Assembly (NCBI GenBank): GCA_050246945.1
Contig: JBFWVC010000007.1
Location: 1 to 64,000, forward strand
Direction of reading: 5' to 3'
Origin: JAEUMD01 sp050246945
Lineage (GTDB): Bacteria; Pseudomonadota; Alphaproteobacteria; Rhizobiales; Hyphomicrobiaceae
DNA length: 64,000 nt
Positions 32,210-41,241 of the stretch are shown in pieces (position 1 is the stretch's first letter; every line of letters begins with the position of its first letter). A model generated the notes under the pieces. It saw only the letters and a list, made by a program, of their open reading frames with translations. It searched no databases and was not told where the DNA came from. The position numbers and the translations under genes were made by a program.

Positions 32210-34788
32210 CCCCCGCGCAAAAGACAAGTCTCGAAGCGCGCCAGTCGATCGAGCGAATCGAACATCTGGTAAATTGGCTGGAGCGTCACCGTCAGGTGGT
32301 CGCCGAAAGCCAGCCGGGCCTGTCGAGCGAACTGAAGATGCTGGGCGGGCGATATCGCAGTGTCCAGCAGGCTGTTGACCAGCCGCCCGCCATTGCGCTT
32401 GTCAGCGAGTGGGCGAACCTGCGCGCCCAGATGGTGGGAGCATTGACCTCGCCACAGACGCCTCCCGGCGAGGCAGATCTGCAGCATGACGAGTCCGAGA
32501 TCCTGCGCCGCCTTCTGTTACGGTCCGGCAATGTTGACCGCGCCGTGGCCGTGCGCTACCGCGCATCCGAGATCTCGGCGCCTCCGCGCGATCATCCGTT
32601 CCGGATCGGACTGCTCGGAATCGCCGATCTTGCTGCCATCGTGACAGGTGTGCATCAGCTATGCTTCCCTGGCGGCACACCTGCGCATGAAACCCTCGCT
32701 CGCATGAGCGCCATTCATCGGGATGTTGCCGCCAAGGTACAGCCAGCCACGATGCCGGGTCTCTCCGAGGCGGACGTGATGTGGTTGCAGGAGACCGTCG
32801 AGCGCAACTATGTGGAATCTGCGGGACTGCGACTGCTTGCTGCCGCCAACTATTGGCGCGACCTCGCCGATGTGGCTGCGCACATCCCCGACTCTGAGCG
32901 CATCCGGGCGTTGTCATTGCTTTGGAACGATCAGCCCGACCTGACGAAGTTGTTCGCGGACATGGTGGCGGCGCTGTCGCAACTGGGTTTCACGGCTGAA
33001 GCCTTTGCAACGCGCGAGGCCTTGCTGGAACGCGATCCGTCGTCTGGCTGGTTTGTCGTTCATCCCGACAGTATCATCTCTGCCGTGACCCTCCAGCAGT
33101 TGATCCGGCGCAACGACAAGCCGGTGCGTATCGTCGGACGCTATGGGCATCCGACAACTGTATCCCGCTCGATGGTCGCCGCGCTCGCTGCCGAGGTGAG
33201 CCTGCACGCCCCCGCAGGTGCCATGGCAAGCCTTTCGTCAGCGGACGTCATCGACTTTCCCGCGGTCGATCTGCCCGCTGATCTCGATATCGTGCCATCG
33301 CGCAGGTTGCGGCGGATGCATGCCATCGCTGCCGCCCCCGACTTGCAGCAGATCATTCGCGTCTTCGCGCACGTGAAGTCCCGCTACCTTCTCGACCGAT
33401 CGAGCAGGCGCCACGAGGTGACATGTATGGTGGCGTGTGTGGAGAGTGGCAGCCGCGCCAACGGTCTGCTACCCGGCGTCGTCAATGACTGGGTTGAGCT
33501 TGCGCACGGCGCCGAACCACATCAGCGCGAGCGTGTTCCCACGAGACTTTTTGTGGTGGCTGAGGCGATCGAACGGTCTGCGCTGGCGCAGGCCGCTGTT
33601 CAAGGCGATCCGGTCCCTGCGAGAGATGTGCTCACCTACCATATCCATCACGCCATCGCCGCCGGCCTGCCATGGCTCGCCGAGTGGACGCCCGGCGAAC
33701 CGTTCGCGAATACGTTCACCGTGCGCCTCGACCGAACCGGCAGGAAAGACATACCTGCCGCACCTCGCAACGTCACGATGGTACCCGCAAACGGCGCAGC
33801 ATTGGGCGCCGCCCGCTCGAACATGGCGGTTGCCTTGCCGTTGACGCCCATCGGCTCGCGAAGCGACGCGCAACGCCTTCTCGACGCCCTCGCCAGCGTG
33901 AGCCACCGCTCCTCCAAGGAACGCGAGCTGCGCCGTCAGCTTGCCGAACTCCATGCGCTTGTCCGCAGCCGCTTGCTGCGATATCGCGCCGACAGCGGTT
34001 CCACAGACCTCGACGACTGGCGTCGCAGGGTGGGCGCCGTCCTCGATCACCGCCTGCGGAGTTTGTCGCGCCAGAAGCACCTCGGAACGCTGCTGTCCGC
34101 TTTGCGCATCGAGGAGCCGCAACTTGTGGCGATCTATCGCCGCTCGGAATTCGCCTCGCTCGACGAGCGCACCAAAGGTGTCGCACGTCCTCTCGCAGTC
34201 CTTGAAGTTGAGCCGAACGATACGGCCCAGCCCCAACCTGCGCTCGTCCCTCGCGGCATGTCCATGGCGCTCGCACAGGCTGCGGTTGGCCATTGGTTCG
34301 AGTCCATGCGGCGATTGGTACGTGCCGAGCGTTTCTGCCGCCACATCGGCATGCCGGCCTGGGTGGCGGAACATATCGTTGACGAGCTTGCTACGGGTGC
34401 GGTCCGCTTGGGGCTCGTCCGGCGCGTTGCAGAGGTGATCGAGTCGTTCGTGGCACGCACCCACGCCGGCGAACGGGCATTCGCAAGCACTGTCGCCGCG
34501 GCTTTGCACGGCTTCCTGGAGCGGCTGAATGTGGACGACAGGCGTGCCCACCGCGCGGCAACGCCGCATTCCGAAGCCGGCGTCGTGCTGGAGCATGCCG
34601 ACCCGGATGAGGCCGGCGGTGTTGCGACAGCAGCTGAATTGCGGCCGTTCGCGGAGCTGTGGTGTGAAGCTTTTTCGCGTTTGGTCGAGGCGAACATATC
34701 GAATGCACATTACTGGTCGGCAAGCGATTCGACGGCCGATCTGGCGCGCCTTCTCTCTGAGTTTCCCAACATTCGACTAGAGGTTTAG
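32206..34788 (+). CDS. SrfC-like protein (putative virulence factor family, P-loop lost)
   Basis: The protein is 860 residues, long but in range for SrfC. The opening SIERIEHLVNWLERHR (14-29) and the stretch FRIGLLGIADLAAIVTGVHQ (about 134-153) match the SrfC layout. Canonical members are dynamin-like GTPases with a GxxxxGKS loop between these two parts. Here the position reads IALVSEWANLRAQMVGAL (63-80), with no glycine-lysine-serine, and the following switch region is shortened. It therefore looks like a pseudo-GTPase. The rest is largely helical. The start ATG overlaps the stop of the SrfB-like gene, and the next gene begins two bases after its stop. Confidence 0.68.
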   Translation: MTPAQKTSLEARQSIERIEHLVNWLERHRQVVAESQPGLSSELKMLGGRYRSVQQAVDQPPAIALVSEWANLRAQMVGALTSPQTPPGEADLQHDESEILRRLLLRSGNVDRAVAVRYRASEISAPPRDHPFRIGLLGIADLAAIVTGVHQLCFPGGTPAHETLARMSAIHRDVAAKVQPATMPGLSEADVMWLQETVERNYVESAGLRLLAAANYWRDLADVAAHIPDSERIRALSLLWNDQPDLTKLFADMVAALSQLGFTAEAFATREALLERDPSSGWFVVHPDSIISAVTLQQLIRRNDKPVRIVGRYGHPTTVSRSMVAALAAEVSLHAPAGAMASLSSADVIDFPAVDLPADLDIVPSRRLRRMHAIAAAPDLQQIIRVFAHVKSRYLLDRSSRRHEVTCMVACVESGSRANGLLPGVVNDWVELAHGAEPHQRERVPTRLFVVAEAIERSALAQAAVQGDPVPARDVLTYHIHHAIAAGLPWLAEWTPGEPFANTFTVRLDRTGRKDIPAAPRNVTMVPANGAALGAARSNMAVALPLTPIGSRSDAQRLLDALASVSHRSSKERELRRQLAELHALVRSRLLRYRADSGSTDLDDWRRRVGAVLDHRLRSLSRQKHLGTLLSALRIEEPQLVAIYRRSEFASLDERTKGVARPLAVLEVEPNDTAQPQPALVPRGMSMALAQAAVGHWFESMRRLVRAERFCRHIGMPAWVAEHIVDELATGAVRLGLVRRVAEVIESFVARTHAGERAFASTVAAALHGFLERLNVDDRRAHRAATPHSEAGVVLEHADPDEAGGVATAAELRPFAELWCEAFSRLVEANISNAHYWSASDSTADLARLLSEFPNIRLEV

Positions 34789-34790
34789 CC

Positions 34791-36407
34791 GTGAAAGGCA
34801 TGAAGATTGAGATCGTGAAGGCCGCCGAAGACTCCGACGATGGCGAGGCCGTCATCCGATTGCTTGACGTTTTCGAGCTTCCGGAAAAACCGGTGTTCCG
34901 CATTGATCCGCTAGATGATGACGCGCGCGGCGATGATCGGTCGGGCTGGCCTTCTGGCGAACTCACCGCTTCCAGGATGCGCGTTGGTGAGAAGGGCGTC
35001 GAAATGTTGGTTGCCGCCGACGTCATCGATTGGCCGGCACTTCTGCCGGGGACGCCGGTAGCGGTCTCCATCCCATCGGCATCGTTACGTGAAGAGCTGC
35101 GCTGGCCTAGCCTCGCCGCTCTTCGCAGCGTTCGCCGCGGCATTGTCGTTGTAAGCGCCGAAAAGCGGCGCGCCGAAATTGCAGCGCGCGCCAAGGCTCG
35201 CCGCGCCGAACTGGAGAGCATGGCGGCGATCCGCCTGGCGGCAGAGGCTGAAGCGGCAGGCGAGATAGGCGATGCGGAAAGTGCCCCTGCGGTCGCAGTT
35301 GGCGAGGGGCTTTCGCGGCTGGACGTGAAACGGAAAGGCACGATGAAGCTCGTTGCGTCGAGCGAGGATGCCAAGGGCTCCGCTCCGTCGGAGCCCCCGG
35401 CTGCATCCGCCGCTACTGCCCCGCAGTTGAAGGCTGATGAGCCGCCGCCGCCGGAAGCGTCGGTCGAAGTCGACCAGGTCGCCCCGCCGCCGCCTGCCGC
35501 GGTGCGCCTGCCGCCACCTCCTCCGCTCGATCGCGCCGCAACGTCTCCAACGCCGGCAGCCGCTGATCCGCCCCTTCCCGATTTCTATCCTGGGAAGAAG
35601 ACTGGAACCTCGGCTGTGCCGGCGCCGCGTTTAGCGGCGAATCCGCCACCGGCAACGCCCCCGCCGCTGCCAGTGCGTGCACAAGCCACAGCGTCTGCCA
35701 GGGCGGTAGCGCCCTCCGGCGCACCACATTCGCTTCCCGCACACACCCCGAAGTTCCTGACACGACAGGAAGAGCAGGCGCGCAGTCCATACATGTTCCA
35801 GCGCGCATTTGGCTTGGGCTTCCTCGTCGCCGGACTTCTTGCAATTGCCTCCACATTTGCCCTTCGCGGTGGCGGCGACGTCGCTGGCCTGTTGACTTCG
35901 CCCGCTTCCCAGAGCACGGCAACGAAGGCAGCCGAACATCCATCTACTTTGACGACTTTGAGCTCAATCCTTGCCGTGCCGGATGTTTCCACGCGCGGAG
36001 AGCAGGCGACGTTGATCGATCTTGCCGGCGCTCTGAAGAAGGCAGACCAGAGCCTTGCGGGCACGAGCAGCGCCGACAAGGCAGAGGCCAAGTACTGGCT
36101 TCGGCGCTCGCTCGCACTGGGATTGGGCGAACAACGGCTCGTCTGGGCGATGACTCAGCTCGGAACGTTGTATGCGTCGCCTGCAACTGGTGCTCCCGAC
36201 TACGCCTCGGCGCGCGCGCTGTGGGAGGTGGCGGCTGCCCAGGGCGATCCCATTGCAATGTGCTTCCTTGCATCGCTCCACGAACACGGCCTAGGCGTGG
36301 CCAGGGACGAGGTTCGCGCGCTCGTCCTGTACCGAAACGCGAAGACACATGGTGGCTGCCGCAACGTCGACCAATCGATCGCCAGATTGACGAAGGGGAC
36401 ACCATGA
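34791..36407 (+). CDS. Proline-rich single-pass membrane protein with Sel1-like repeats
   Basis: No single family fits. The 538-residue protein has four parts: a cytoplasmic N-terminal domain (1-135), a charged Ala/Arg helix then a proline-rich region (about 200-320), one membrane segment (LGFLVAGLLAIASTFAL, about 340-356), and a periplasmic C-terminus with two or three Sel1/TPR-like units (about 410-530, e.g. WAMTQLGTLYASPATGAPDY, ARALWEVAAAQGDPIAMCFL). The layout recalls TonB-type or SPOR-type scaffolds that link the inner membrane to the wall. A GTG at 34791 with GAGG seven bases before it is better placed than the ATG at 34800. The stop overlaps the next gene. Confidence 0.78.
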   Translation: MKGMKIEIVKAAEDSDDGEAVIRLLDVFELPEKPVFRIDPLDDDARGDDRSGWPSGELTASRMRVGEKGVEMLVAADVIDWPALLPGTPVAVSIPSASLREELRWPSLAALRSVRRGIVVVSAEKRRAEIAARAKARRAELESMAAIRLAAEAEAAGEIGDAESAPAVAVGEGLSRLDVKRKGTMKLVASSEDAKGSAPSEPPAASAATAPQLKADEPPPPEASVEVDQVAPPPPAAVRLPPPPPLDRAATSPTPAAADPPLPDFYPGKKTGTSAVPAPRLAANPPPATPPPLPVRAQATASARAVAPSGAPHSLPAHTPKFLTRQEEQARSPYMFQRAFGLGFLVAGLLAIASTFALRGGGDVAGLLTSPASQSTATKAAEHPSTLTTLSSILAVPDVSTRGEQATLIDLAGALKKADQSLAGTSSADKAEAKYWLRRSLALGLGEQRLVWAMTQLGTLYASPATGAPDYASARALWEVAAAQGDPIAMCFLASLHEHGLGVARDEVRALVLYRNAKTHGGCRNVDQSIARLTKGTP

Positions 36408-37924
36408 TCCGGGCGATGCGATTGGGCACGGGTGTCGTGTATCTGACGATGACGGCAGCCGTGTTGGCGTTCGGGCCAGGCTCTCGCGCCGCATCGGCAC
36501 AAGGGCAGTCGCAACTGCCGTCGTTCGTTGACGAACGTCGCTTGCCGGAGGACGCTGGATCCGCATCGAAGGAGCGGCAGTCAGAGGACACGGTCAAGCG
36601 CCTGAAGGATGAGTCGGATCGTTTGCGCGAGCGGTTGTCGGCCGAGACCGAAGCGCGCAGGAAGGCCGAGGAGGAGGCTGCACGCAAGGCAGCTGAGGAG
36701 GAAGCCGCACGCGACAAGGCGGAAAAGGAGGAACATGCGCGTCAGGCTGCGGAATCCGCGCGCCAGGCGGCAGAACGGGACGCCGCCCGCGAGAAGGCCG
36801 AGCAGGAGGAACGTGCCCGTCAGGCCGAGGCCGCACGCAGGGCGGCGGAGGAGAAAACAGCGCGCGAGAGGGCCGAACAGGAAGAGCGTGCGCGCCAGGC
36901 AGCCGAGGCCGCACGCAAGGCGTCGGAGGAGGAAGCAGCACGCAAACGGGCCGAGCAGGAGCAGCGAGCGCGCCAGGCAGCCGAGGCCGCACGCAAGGCG
37001 GCGGAGGAGGAAGCCGCGCGCAAACGGGCCGAGCAGGAGCAGCGAGCGCGTCAGGCAGCCGAGGCCGCACGCAAGGCGGCGGAACAGGCAGCCGCGCGTA
37101 AAAAGGACGAGCAGGAGGAGCGAGCGCGTCAGACTGCGGAAGGCCGGAGTCGGTCGGCCGCCGATGATCTCGCCCGGCGTATGTCGTCCAACGGTGCATG
37201 CAGGGACATGCAACTTGCAACCGAGCCGAAGCCGGCTGGACGACTGGAAATCAAGTTGCGCTCACCGTGCCTCGCCGGCCGACCCGTCACATTCGTCTAC
37301 GCCGGACACGAGTTTGTGCGCACAGTGGGCGATGGCGGCGAGCTGACCTTCGTGCTCGATATGTTCGAAGGCGCCGCGCCCGTGGCGCTGAAGCTCGATG
37401 ATGGATCCACCACTAACATCGATGCCTCTAGCGTGAACTTCGCACAGGTCTCCAAGGTCGCGGTGCTCTGGTCCGCGCCGGTCAATCTCGATCTTCATGC
37501 GCTCGAATATCTCGCACCACGTGATGGACCTGGCCACGTTTGGTCGAAGTCCCCTGGGAGCCTCGATGCGGCATTGACCGCAGCACGTGAAGGTTCGCGC
37601 GGTCGCGGCTTCCTTAGCACCGACGACACGGGCGCAGGAAGCGGAACGCACGCGGAAGTCTATACCTTCCTGCACAACAAGAACCAGCGACAGGGCGCCA
37701 TCACGCTGCTGATCGATTACGAGACTCGAGGCGACATGCCAAGCGGTGACTATTGCGGTCAGGGCAGACTCGCAGTGATCGAGGCGCTGGTCGTGCGCCT
37801 TCGCCCGGGTGGCAAGGTCGAAAAGGAAACTGTCCGCCTGGGCTCCGCCCCATGCGGTCAGCAATTGCCCGAGTCGAAGCGCTTCAACTCCGATACGTTG
37901 AGCGACTTGCTGGCCCGGGGATGA
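36404..37924 (+). CDS. Secreted TolA-like coiled-coil protein with C-terminal globular domain
   Basis: The protein is 506 residues. The signal peptide ends near residue 31 (RAASA-QGQS). Residues about 60-255 are a continuous charged Ala/Glu/Arg helix built of near-identical 26-residue units (AEQEQRARQAAEAARKAAEE and following), like the TolA stalk. The C-terminal 240 residues form an unrecognised globular domain with four cysteines (CRDMQL, SPCLAG, DYCGQG, APCGQQ). The domain has several beta-type stretches such as VALKLDDGSTTNIDASSVNF. The ATG overlaps the stop of the previous gene as ATGA; the frame is open from 36221 but without support. It probably spans the periplasm. Confidence 0.8.
   Translation: MIRAMRLGTGVVYLTMTAAVLAFGPGSRAASAQGQSQLPSFVDERRLPEDAGSASKERQSEDTVKRLKDESDRLRERLSAETEARRKAEEEAARKAAEEEAARDKAEKEEHARQAAESARQAAERDAAREKAEQEERARQAEAARRAAEEKTARERAEQEERARQAAEAARKASEEEAARKRAEQEQRARQAAEAARKAAEEEAARKRAEQEQRARQAAEAARKAAEQAAARKKDEQEERARQTAEGRSRSAADDLARRMSSNGACRDMQLATEPKPAGRLEIKLRSPCLAGRPVTFVYAGHEFVRTVGDGGELTFVLDMFEGAAPVALKLDDGSTTNIDASSVNFAQVSKVAVLWSAPVNLDLHALEYLAPRDGPGHVWSKSPGSLDAALTAAREGSRGRGFLSTDDTGAGSGTHAEVYTFLHNKNQRQGAITLLIDYETRGDMPSGDYCGQGRLAVIEALVVRLRPGGKVEKETVRLGSAPCGQQLPESKRFNSDTLSDLLARG
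36700..37130 (+). repeat. Direct 78-bp repeats encoding the coiled-coil stalk
   Basis: A 32-base segment beginning CGCAAACGGGCCGAGCAGGA occurs at 36941 and again exactly 78 bases later at 37019. Weaker copies extend on both sides. The high identity points to recent duplication, and length may vary between strains. Confidence 0.8.
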
Positions 37925-37974
37925 TGTTCTTGACGGTTGAGTAGACGGATTTTCGCACTGACAGGAGAATATCG

Positions 37975-39576
37975 ATGTGGAGTTCGGGGCGCCGCCGCCT
38001 TCTTGCGTTCATGGTGGCGATGGGATGGGGAGCCGCCGTTTGCCAGATGGCTTTGGCAGAGGAAGCGACGCTGCGCTTCAAGGGAGGGGGCTTCGAGGTG
38101 ACCGGCGACCTGCGGTCGTTCGATGGCCAGCGCTATGTGATCGAATCCAAGGTGCTCGGGGTCATGACCCTCGAGGTTGAACGCTTCGATTGCGTGTCAG
38201 GCGCCTGCCCCACGGCTCCCATGACGGCGGCACCTGCGCGCACTGGCCCGGTCGGCAATCTTGGCGTAACGAACTGGCAGGGCGGCAGCGGCATCGGCAC
38301 CGACTACATGCCGCAGTTGGTCAAGGCATATGCCAAAAGCCGTGGCTTGACAGTCGAGCGTGCCATTGGCGTCGACGAACGCGACATCGAGTTCAAACTG
38401 CTCACACCCGACGGTCGAACCGCTGGACAGTTCAACGTGCGCCGCCGGGGCGTCGCGTCCGGCTATGCCGAATTGCCGAAGGGCAGCGTCGATCTCGTAT
38501 GGACGAGCGCCCGCATGACCGACGCGCAGGCTCAGTCGTTGGCGGCGGCAGGCGTGACGGATCTCCGCGTGAGCGGTTCGGAGCACGTCTTTGCCCTCGA
38601 TTCGATGGTGGTGCTCGTCTCCAATGACAACCCTGCCGTCTCCATCTCGGAGGAGAATGTCGCGAAGATCTACTCCGGCCAGATCAGCGACTGGTCTCAG
38701 CTCGGTCTGCCTGCCGGCAAGATCAACGTCTATGCACCGGTAGACGGCATGGGCCTGCTCATGCACTTCAAGAACACGGTCCTCACGCCGCGCAATCTCA
38801 ACCTGCGCGATGACGCAACGCGGCTTGGCACGGTCGTCGAGTGGTCCGACAAGGTTGCCACTGATCCCATGGGCATCAGCTTCAACTTCATCGGCTACAT
38901 CCGCAACGCCCGCGCGTTGAATATCGAGACGCCCTGTGGATTGGTTTCCGTGCCGACGACATTCTCCACCAAGACCGAGGAATTCCCGATGGCGCGCCGC
39001 TTGTATTTCTACACGCGCGGTCGCCCCAAGACTCCTCTTGCTCAAGAACTGCTGGACTTTGCGCTCTCGGCCGAAGGTCAGGAGGTGCTGAAGCTGGCGA
39101 ACTTCGTGGATCAGTCTCCCGAGCTTCTCGAATTCCGCGAACAGGGCACGCGCATCGCGTACGCGCTGAACGTTCCCTCCGAAGATTTCGATTTTACGAT
39201 GATGCGACAGTTGATAACCGATATAACCGACGCGCGCCGGTTGACGACGACCTTCCGCTTCGAATCGGCTTCGTTCCGGCTCGACACCAAGGCCAATCAG
39301 GACATCTCGCGTCTCGCCGCATACCTGAACCTGGAGGCCAATCGCGACAAGCGCGTGCTGCTTCTGGGATTTGCTGATTCTCGCGGCGACTTCGTCAAGA
39401 ACCAGGCGCTCGCCAAAGCCCGCGCAGATACGGTGCGCCGCGGACTTGTGGCCATCGGCAAGCAGTTTGCCAACCGGGTGGAGGCCAAGGGATACAGCGA
39501 GCTCGCGCCTGTTGCCTGCAACGACAGCGACGTCGGCCGCGAGTTCAATCGCCGCGTTGAGGTCTGGCTCTATTGA
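37975..39576 (+). CDS. Phosphate-binding-type periplasmic domain fused to OmpA domain
   Basis: The 533-residue protein has a signal peptide ending at ALA-EE (about residue 28), a short N-terminal domain, then a PstS-like periplasmic-binding domain (about 90-360) with GVTNWQGGSGIGTDYMPQLV and VSEENVAKIYSGQISDWSQL-like features. An OmpA C-terminal peptidoglycan-binding domain follows (about 420-533), with LLLGFADSRGDFVKNQALAK and FNRRVEVWLY. Such a fusion would hold a small-molecule or phosphate sensor on the cell wall rather than feed an ABC transporter. No pst genes are near. A good AGGAGA signal precedes the ATG. It lies 50 bases after the coiled-coil gene and is probably in the same operon. 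Confidence 0.87.
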   Translation: MWSSGRRRLLAFMVAMGWGAAVCQMALAEEATLRFKGGGFEVTGDLRSFDGQRYVIESKVLGVMTLEVERFDCVSGACPTAPMTAAPARTGPVGNLGVTNWQGGSGIGTDYMPQLVKAYAKSRGLTVERAIGVDERDIEFKLLTPDGRTAGQFNVRRRGVASGYAELPKGSVDLVWTSARMTDAQAQSLAAAGVTDLRVSGSEHVFALDSMVVLVSNDNPAVSISEENVAKIYSGQISDWSQLGLPAGKINVYAPVDGMGLLMHFKNTVLTPRNLNLRDDATRLGTVVEWSDKVATDPMGISFNFIGYIRNARALNIETPCGLVSVPTTFSTKTEEFPMARRLYFYTRGRPKTPLAQELLDFALSAEGQEVLKLANFVDQSPELLEFREQGTRIAYALNVPSEDFDFTMMRQLITDITDARRLTTTFRFESASFRLDTKANQDISRLAAYLNLEANRDKRVLLLGFADSRGDFVKNQALAKARADTVRRGLVAIGKQFANRVEAKGYSELAPVACNDSDVGREFNRRVEVWLY

Positions 39577-39717
39577 TTTGAGCCGATGAGCGAGCGCGAT
39601 CGGCGCGGGAAGGCGGTGCCTGAGGCTGGTCGCGCTCATGAGAAGATCGAAGATGATTCTCCAATTTTCCAGCGTCGCATTGCGGGAGGTGCAGGCGCGA
39701 TCTGAGGAACAGGACCC

Positions 39718-40728
39718 ATGAAACTGACAGCCTTCGTGCGCCGCGCTCTGGTTGCACTCGCTGCCGCGATGATTTATCCCACGGTAGGACCGGCCCAAGC
39801 ACAATGGGCACCCACCAAGCCGATCGAGTTCGTAGTGATGGCCGGTCAGGGTGGCGGTGCGGACAAGGCCGTGCGCTTCATCGCTCAGGCAATGGCGGAT
39901 GAGAAACTCATTCCGGTACCGATCAACGTCGTCAACAAGCCGGGCAAGTCGGGCGGTGAGGCGATGGCCTACCTCAAGTCGAAGTCGGGCGATAACCACA
40001 CCATAATGTTCACCTTGAACAGCTACTACACGACGCCGCTGGAGCAGCCCGAGCTTGGGCTCGACATCGCCACGTACGCGCCGATCGGCCGATTGGCCGA
40101 GGATGTGTTCCTGCTGTGGGTTCACTCGGACCGCAAGGACATCAACAGTATCGACGATTTCGTAAAGGCAGCTAAGGAGAAGGGCGCCGACTGGGTTATG
40201 GCGGGTACCGGAACGGGAGCGGAAGACAGTTTACTCACCGACTTTCTCAATGCGACCTACGGCCTCAAGATGACCTACAAGGCATTCAAGGGCGGCGGTG
40301 CAGTCGCCAAGGAACTCGCCGAAAAGCGCGCCGATTCCACAGTCAACAACCCTTCCGAGCAGACCGAGTTCTACGGGAAGGGTTTGACGAAGCCACTGGT
40401 GGCTTTCACGCCGCAGCGCCTGCCGGCCTATCAGAAGGTACCGGCCTTGCGTGAGACGGGAATGGATTTTCATTACTACATGCAGCGCTCTGTGGTCGGC
40501 GCGCCCGGTATGTCAAAGGCTGCTGAGGCCTACTACCAGAATCTGTTCAAGCGCTTCTTTGCGGGCCCGGCCTGGCAGGATTACCGCAAGCAGAACAGCC
40601 TTGGCGGCGACTTCATCTCAGGCGATGCGTTGCGCCAGTATTGGTTGAAGGAGCGCGAGAAGCACGCGCGGTGGAAAATGGCGCTCGAGGTCATGCTGAT
40701 GAAGACGGCGGGCGGCAAGAAGCCGTGA
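39718..40728 (+). CDS. Tripartite tricarboxylate transporter substrate-binding protein (TctC/Bug)
   Basis: This is a 336-residue secreted receptor with a signal peptide ending near AQA-QW (about residue 30). The Bug-family beginning PIEFVVMAGQGGGADKAVRF and middle VAKELAEKRADSTVNNPSEQ support the call. Bug proteins bind carboxylates or aromatic acids with very diverse specificities. No TctA or TctB gene is in the window, so this is an orphan receptor, as is common for the family. It follows the PstS/OmpA gene by 141 bases with its own GAGGAACAGG signal, so membership of the srf-like operon is likely but not certain. Confidence 0.9.
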   Translation: MKLTAFVRRALVALAAAMIYPTVGPAQAQWAPTKPIEFVVMAGQGGGADKAVRFIAQAMADEKLIPVPINVVNKPGKSGGEAMAYLKSKSGDNHTIMFTLNSYYTTPLEQPELGLDIATYAPIGRLAEDVFLLWVHSDRKDINSIDDFVKAAKEKGADWVMAGTGTGAEDSLLTDFLNATYGLKMTYKAFKGGGAVAKELAEKRADSTVNNPSEQTEFYGKGLTKPLVAFTPQRLPAYQKVPALRETGMDFHYYMQRSVVGAPGMSKAAEAYYQNLFKRFFAGPAWQDYRKQNSLGGDFISGDALRQYWLKEREKHARWKMALEVMLMKTAGGKKP

Positions 40729-40869
40729 TCGGGCACGCCCGTCAATGTCATGCAGAAACAGGACCGTCGGCAGAAGTGCGCGGCGGTCCGGTGTGGGGCA
40801 CTGGACCAAGGCACGGTGCCGAACCAGATGCGTGGCTCAACGAAACTTGTTGGCCACTGATCCCGCCTT

Positions 40870-41241
40870 TTACCGCGGCGCCCAGTGTTGGGCGATCTTG
40901 GCGAGCATGAACTCGCGCCAATGTGAATCCGAGCCACGCTCCTGATTGCACGCATGACATGCGGCGACGATGTACTTGCGCGTTCGCGGGTCATCCGTTG
41001 CCGCAAACAGATGCTCGATCGTAACGCGGTCGGGCGGCAGGGGAGCTCTCAGATTGGAATTGTCGGGGAGTTGCATCGGTTGGCGGCAGTAGAAGCACAA
41101 CCCCTCCTGCTCGAGAAATAGCCGCATGTAACGGTTGGGTCGAGGACGTGGCGGATTCTGAGGCTGTGGCAGGCTCCGAGGCGCGGATCGACGTGACCGT
41201 CGCGGGACACCTGCCTTTGGTGGATAGCGGGTTTTCGGCAT
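40870..41241 (-). CDS. Small HNH endonuclease family protein
   Basis: The 123-residue protein has a basic proline-rich N-terminus (about 35 residues) and a zinc-finger HNH core: CFYCRQPM, VTIEHLFA and AACHACNQERGS. The two CxxC pairs and the IEH motif are intact, so nuclease activity is plausible. It stands alone, convergent with the TctC gene, without a partner methylase or phage genes. Alone it could be a housekeeping nuclease or a relic of a mobile element. Confidence 0.85.
   Translation of the reverse strand: MPKTRYPPKAGVPRRSRRSAPRSLPQPQNPPRPRPNRYMRLFLEQEGLCFYCRQPMQLPDNSNLRAPLPPDRVTIEHLFAATDDPRTRKYIVAACHACNQERGSDSHWREFMLAKIAQHWAPR

Noticed and set aside
36581..37220. Two overlapping minus-strand frames rich in Leu/Cys or Pro/Arg
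   Set aside because: They are antisense translations of the coiled-coil repeat in two frames; the periodicity comes from the plus-strand repeat.
38197..40125. A 642-codon open frame on the minus strand
   Set aside because: It lies fully opposite the PstS/OmpA and TctC genes, both of which have clear domains and signal peptides. High GC creates such shadow frames.
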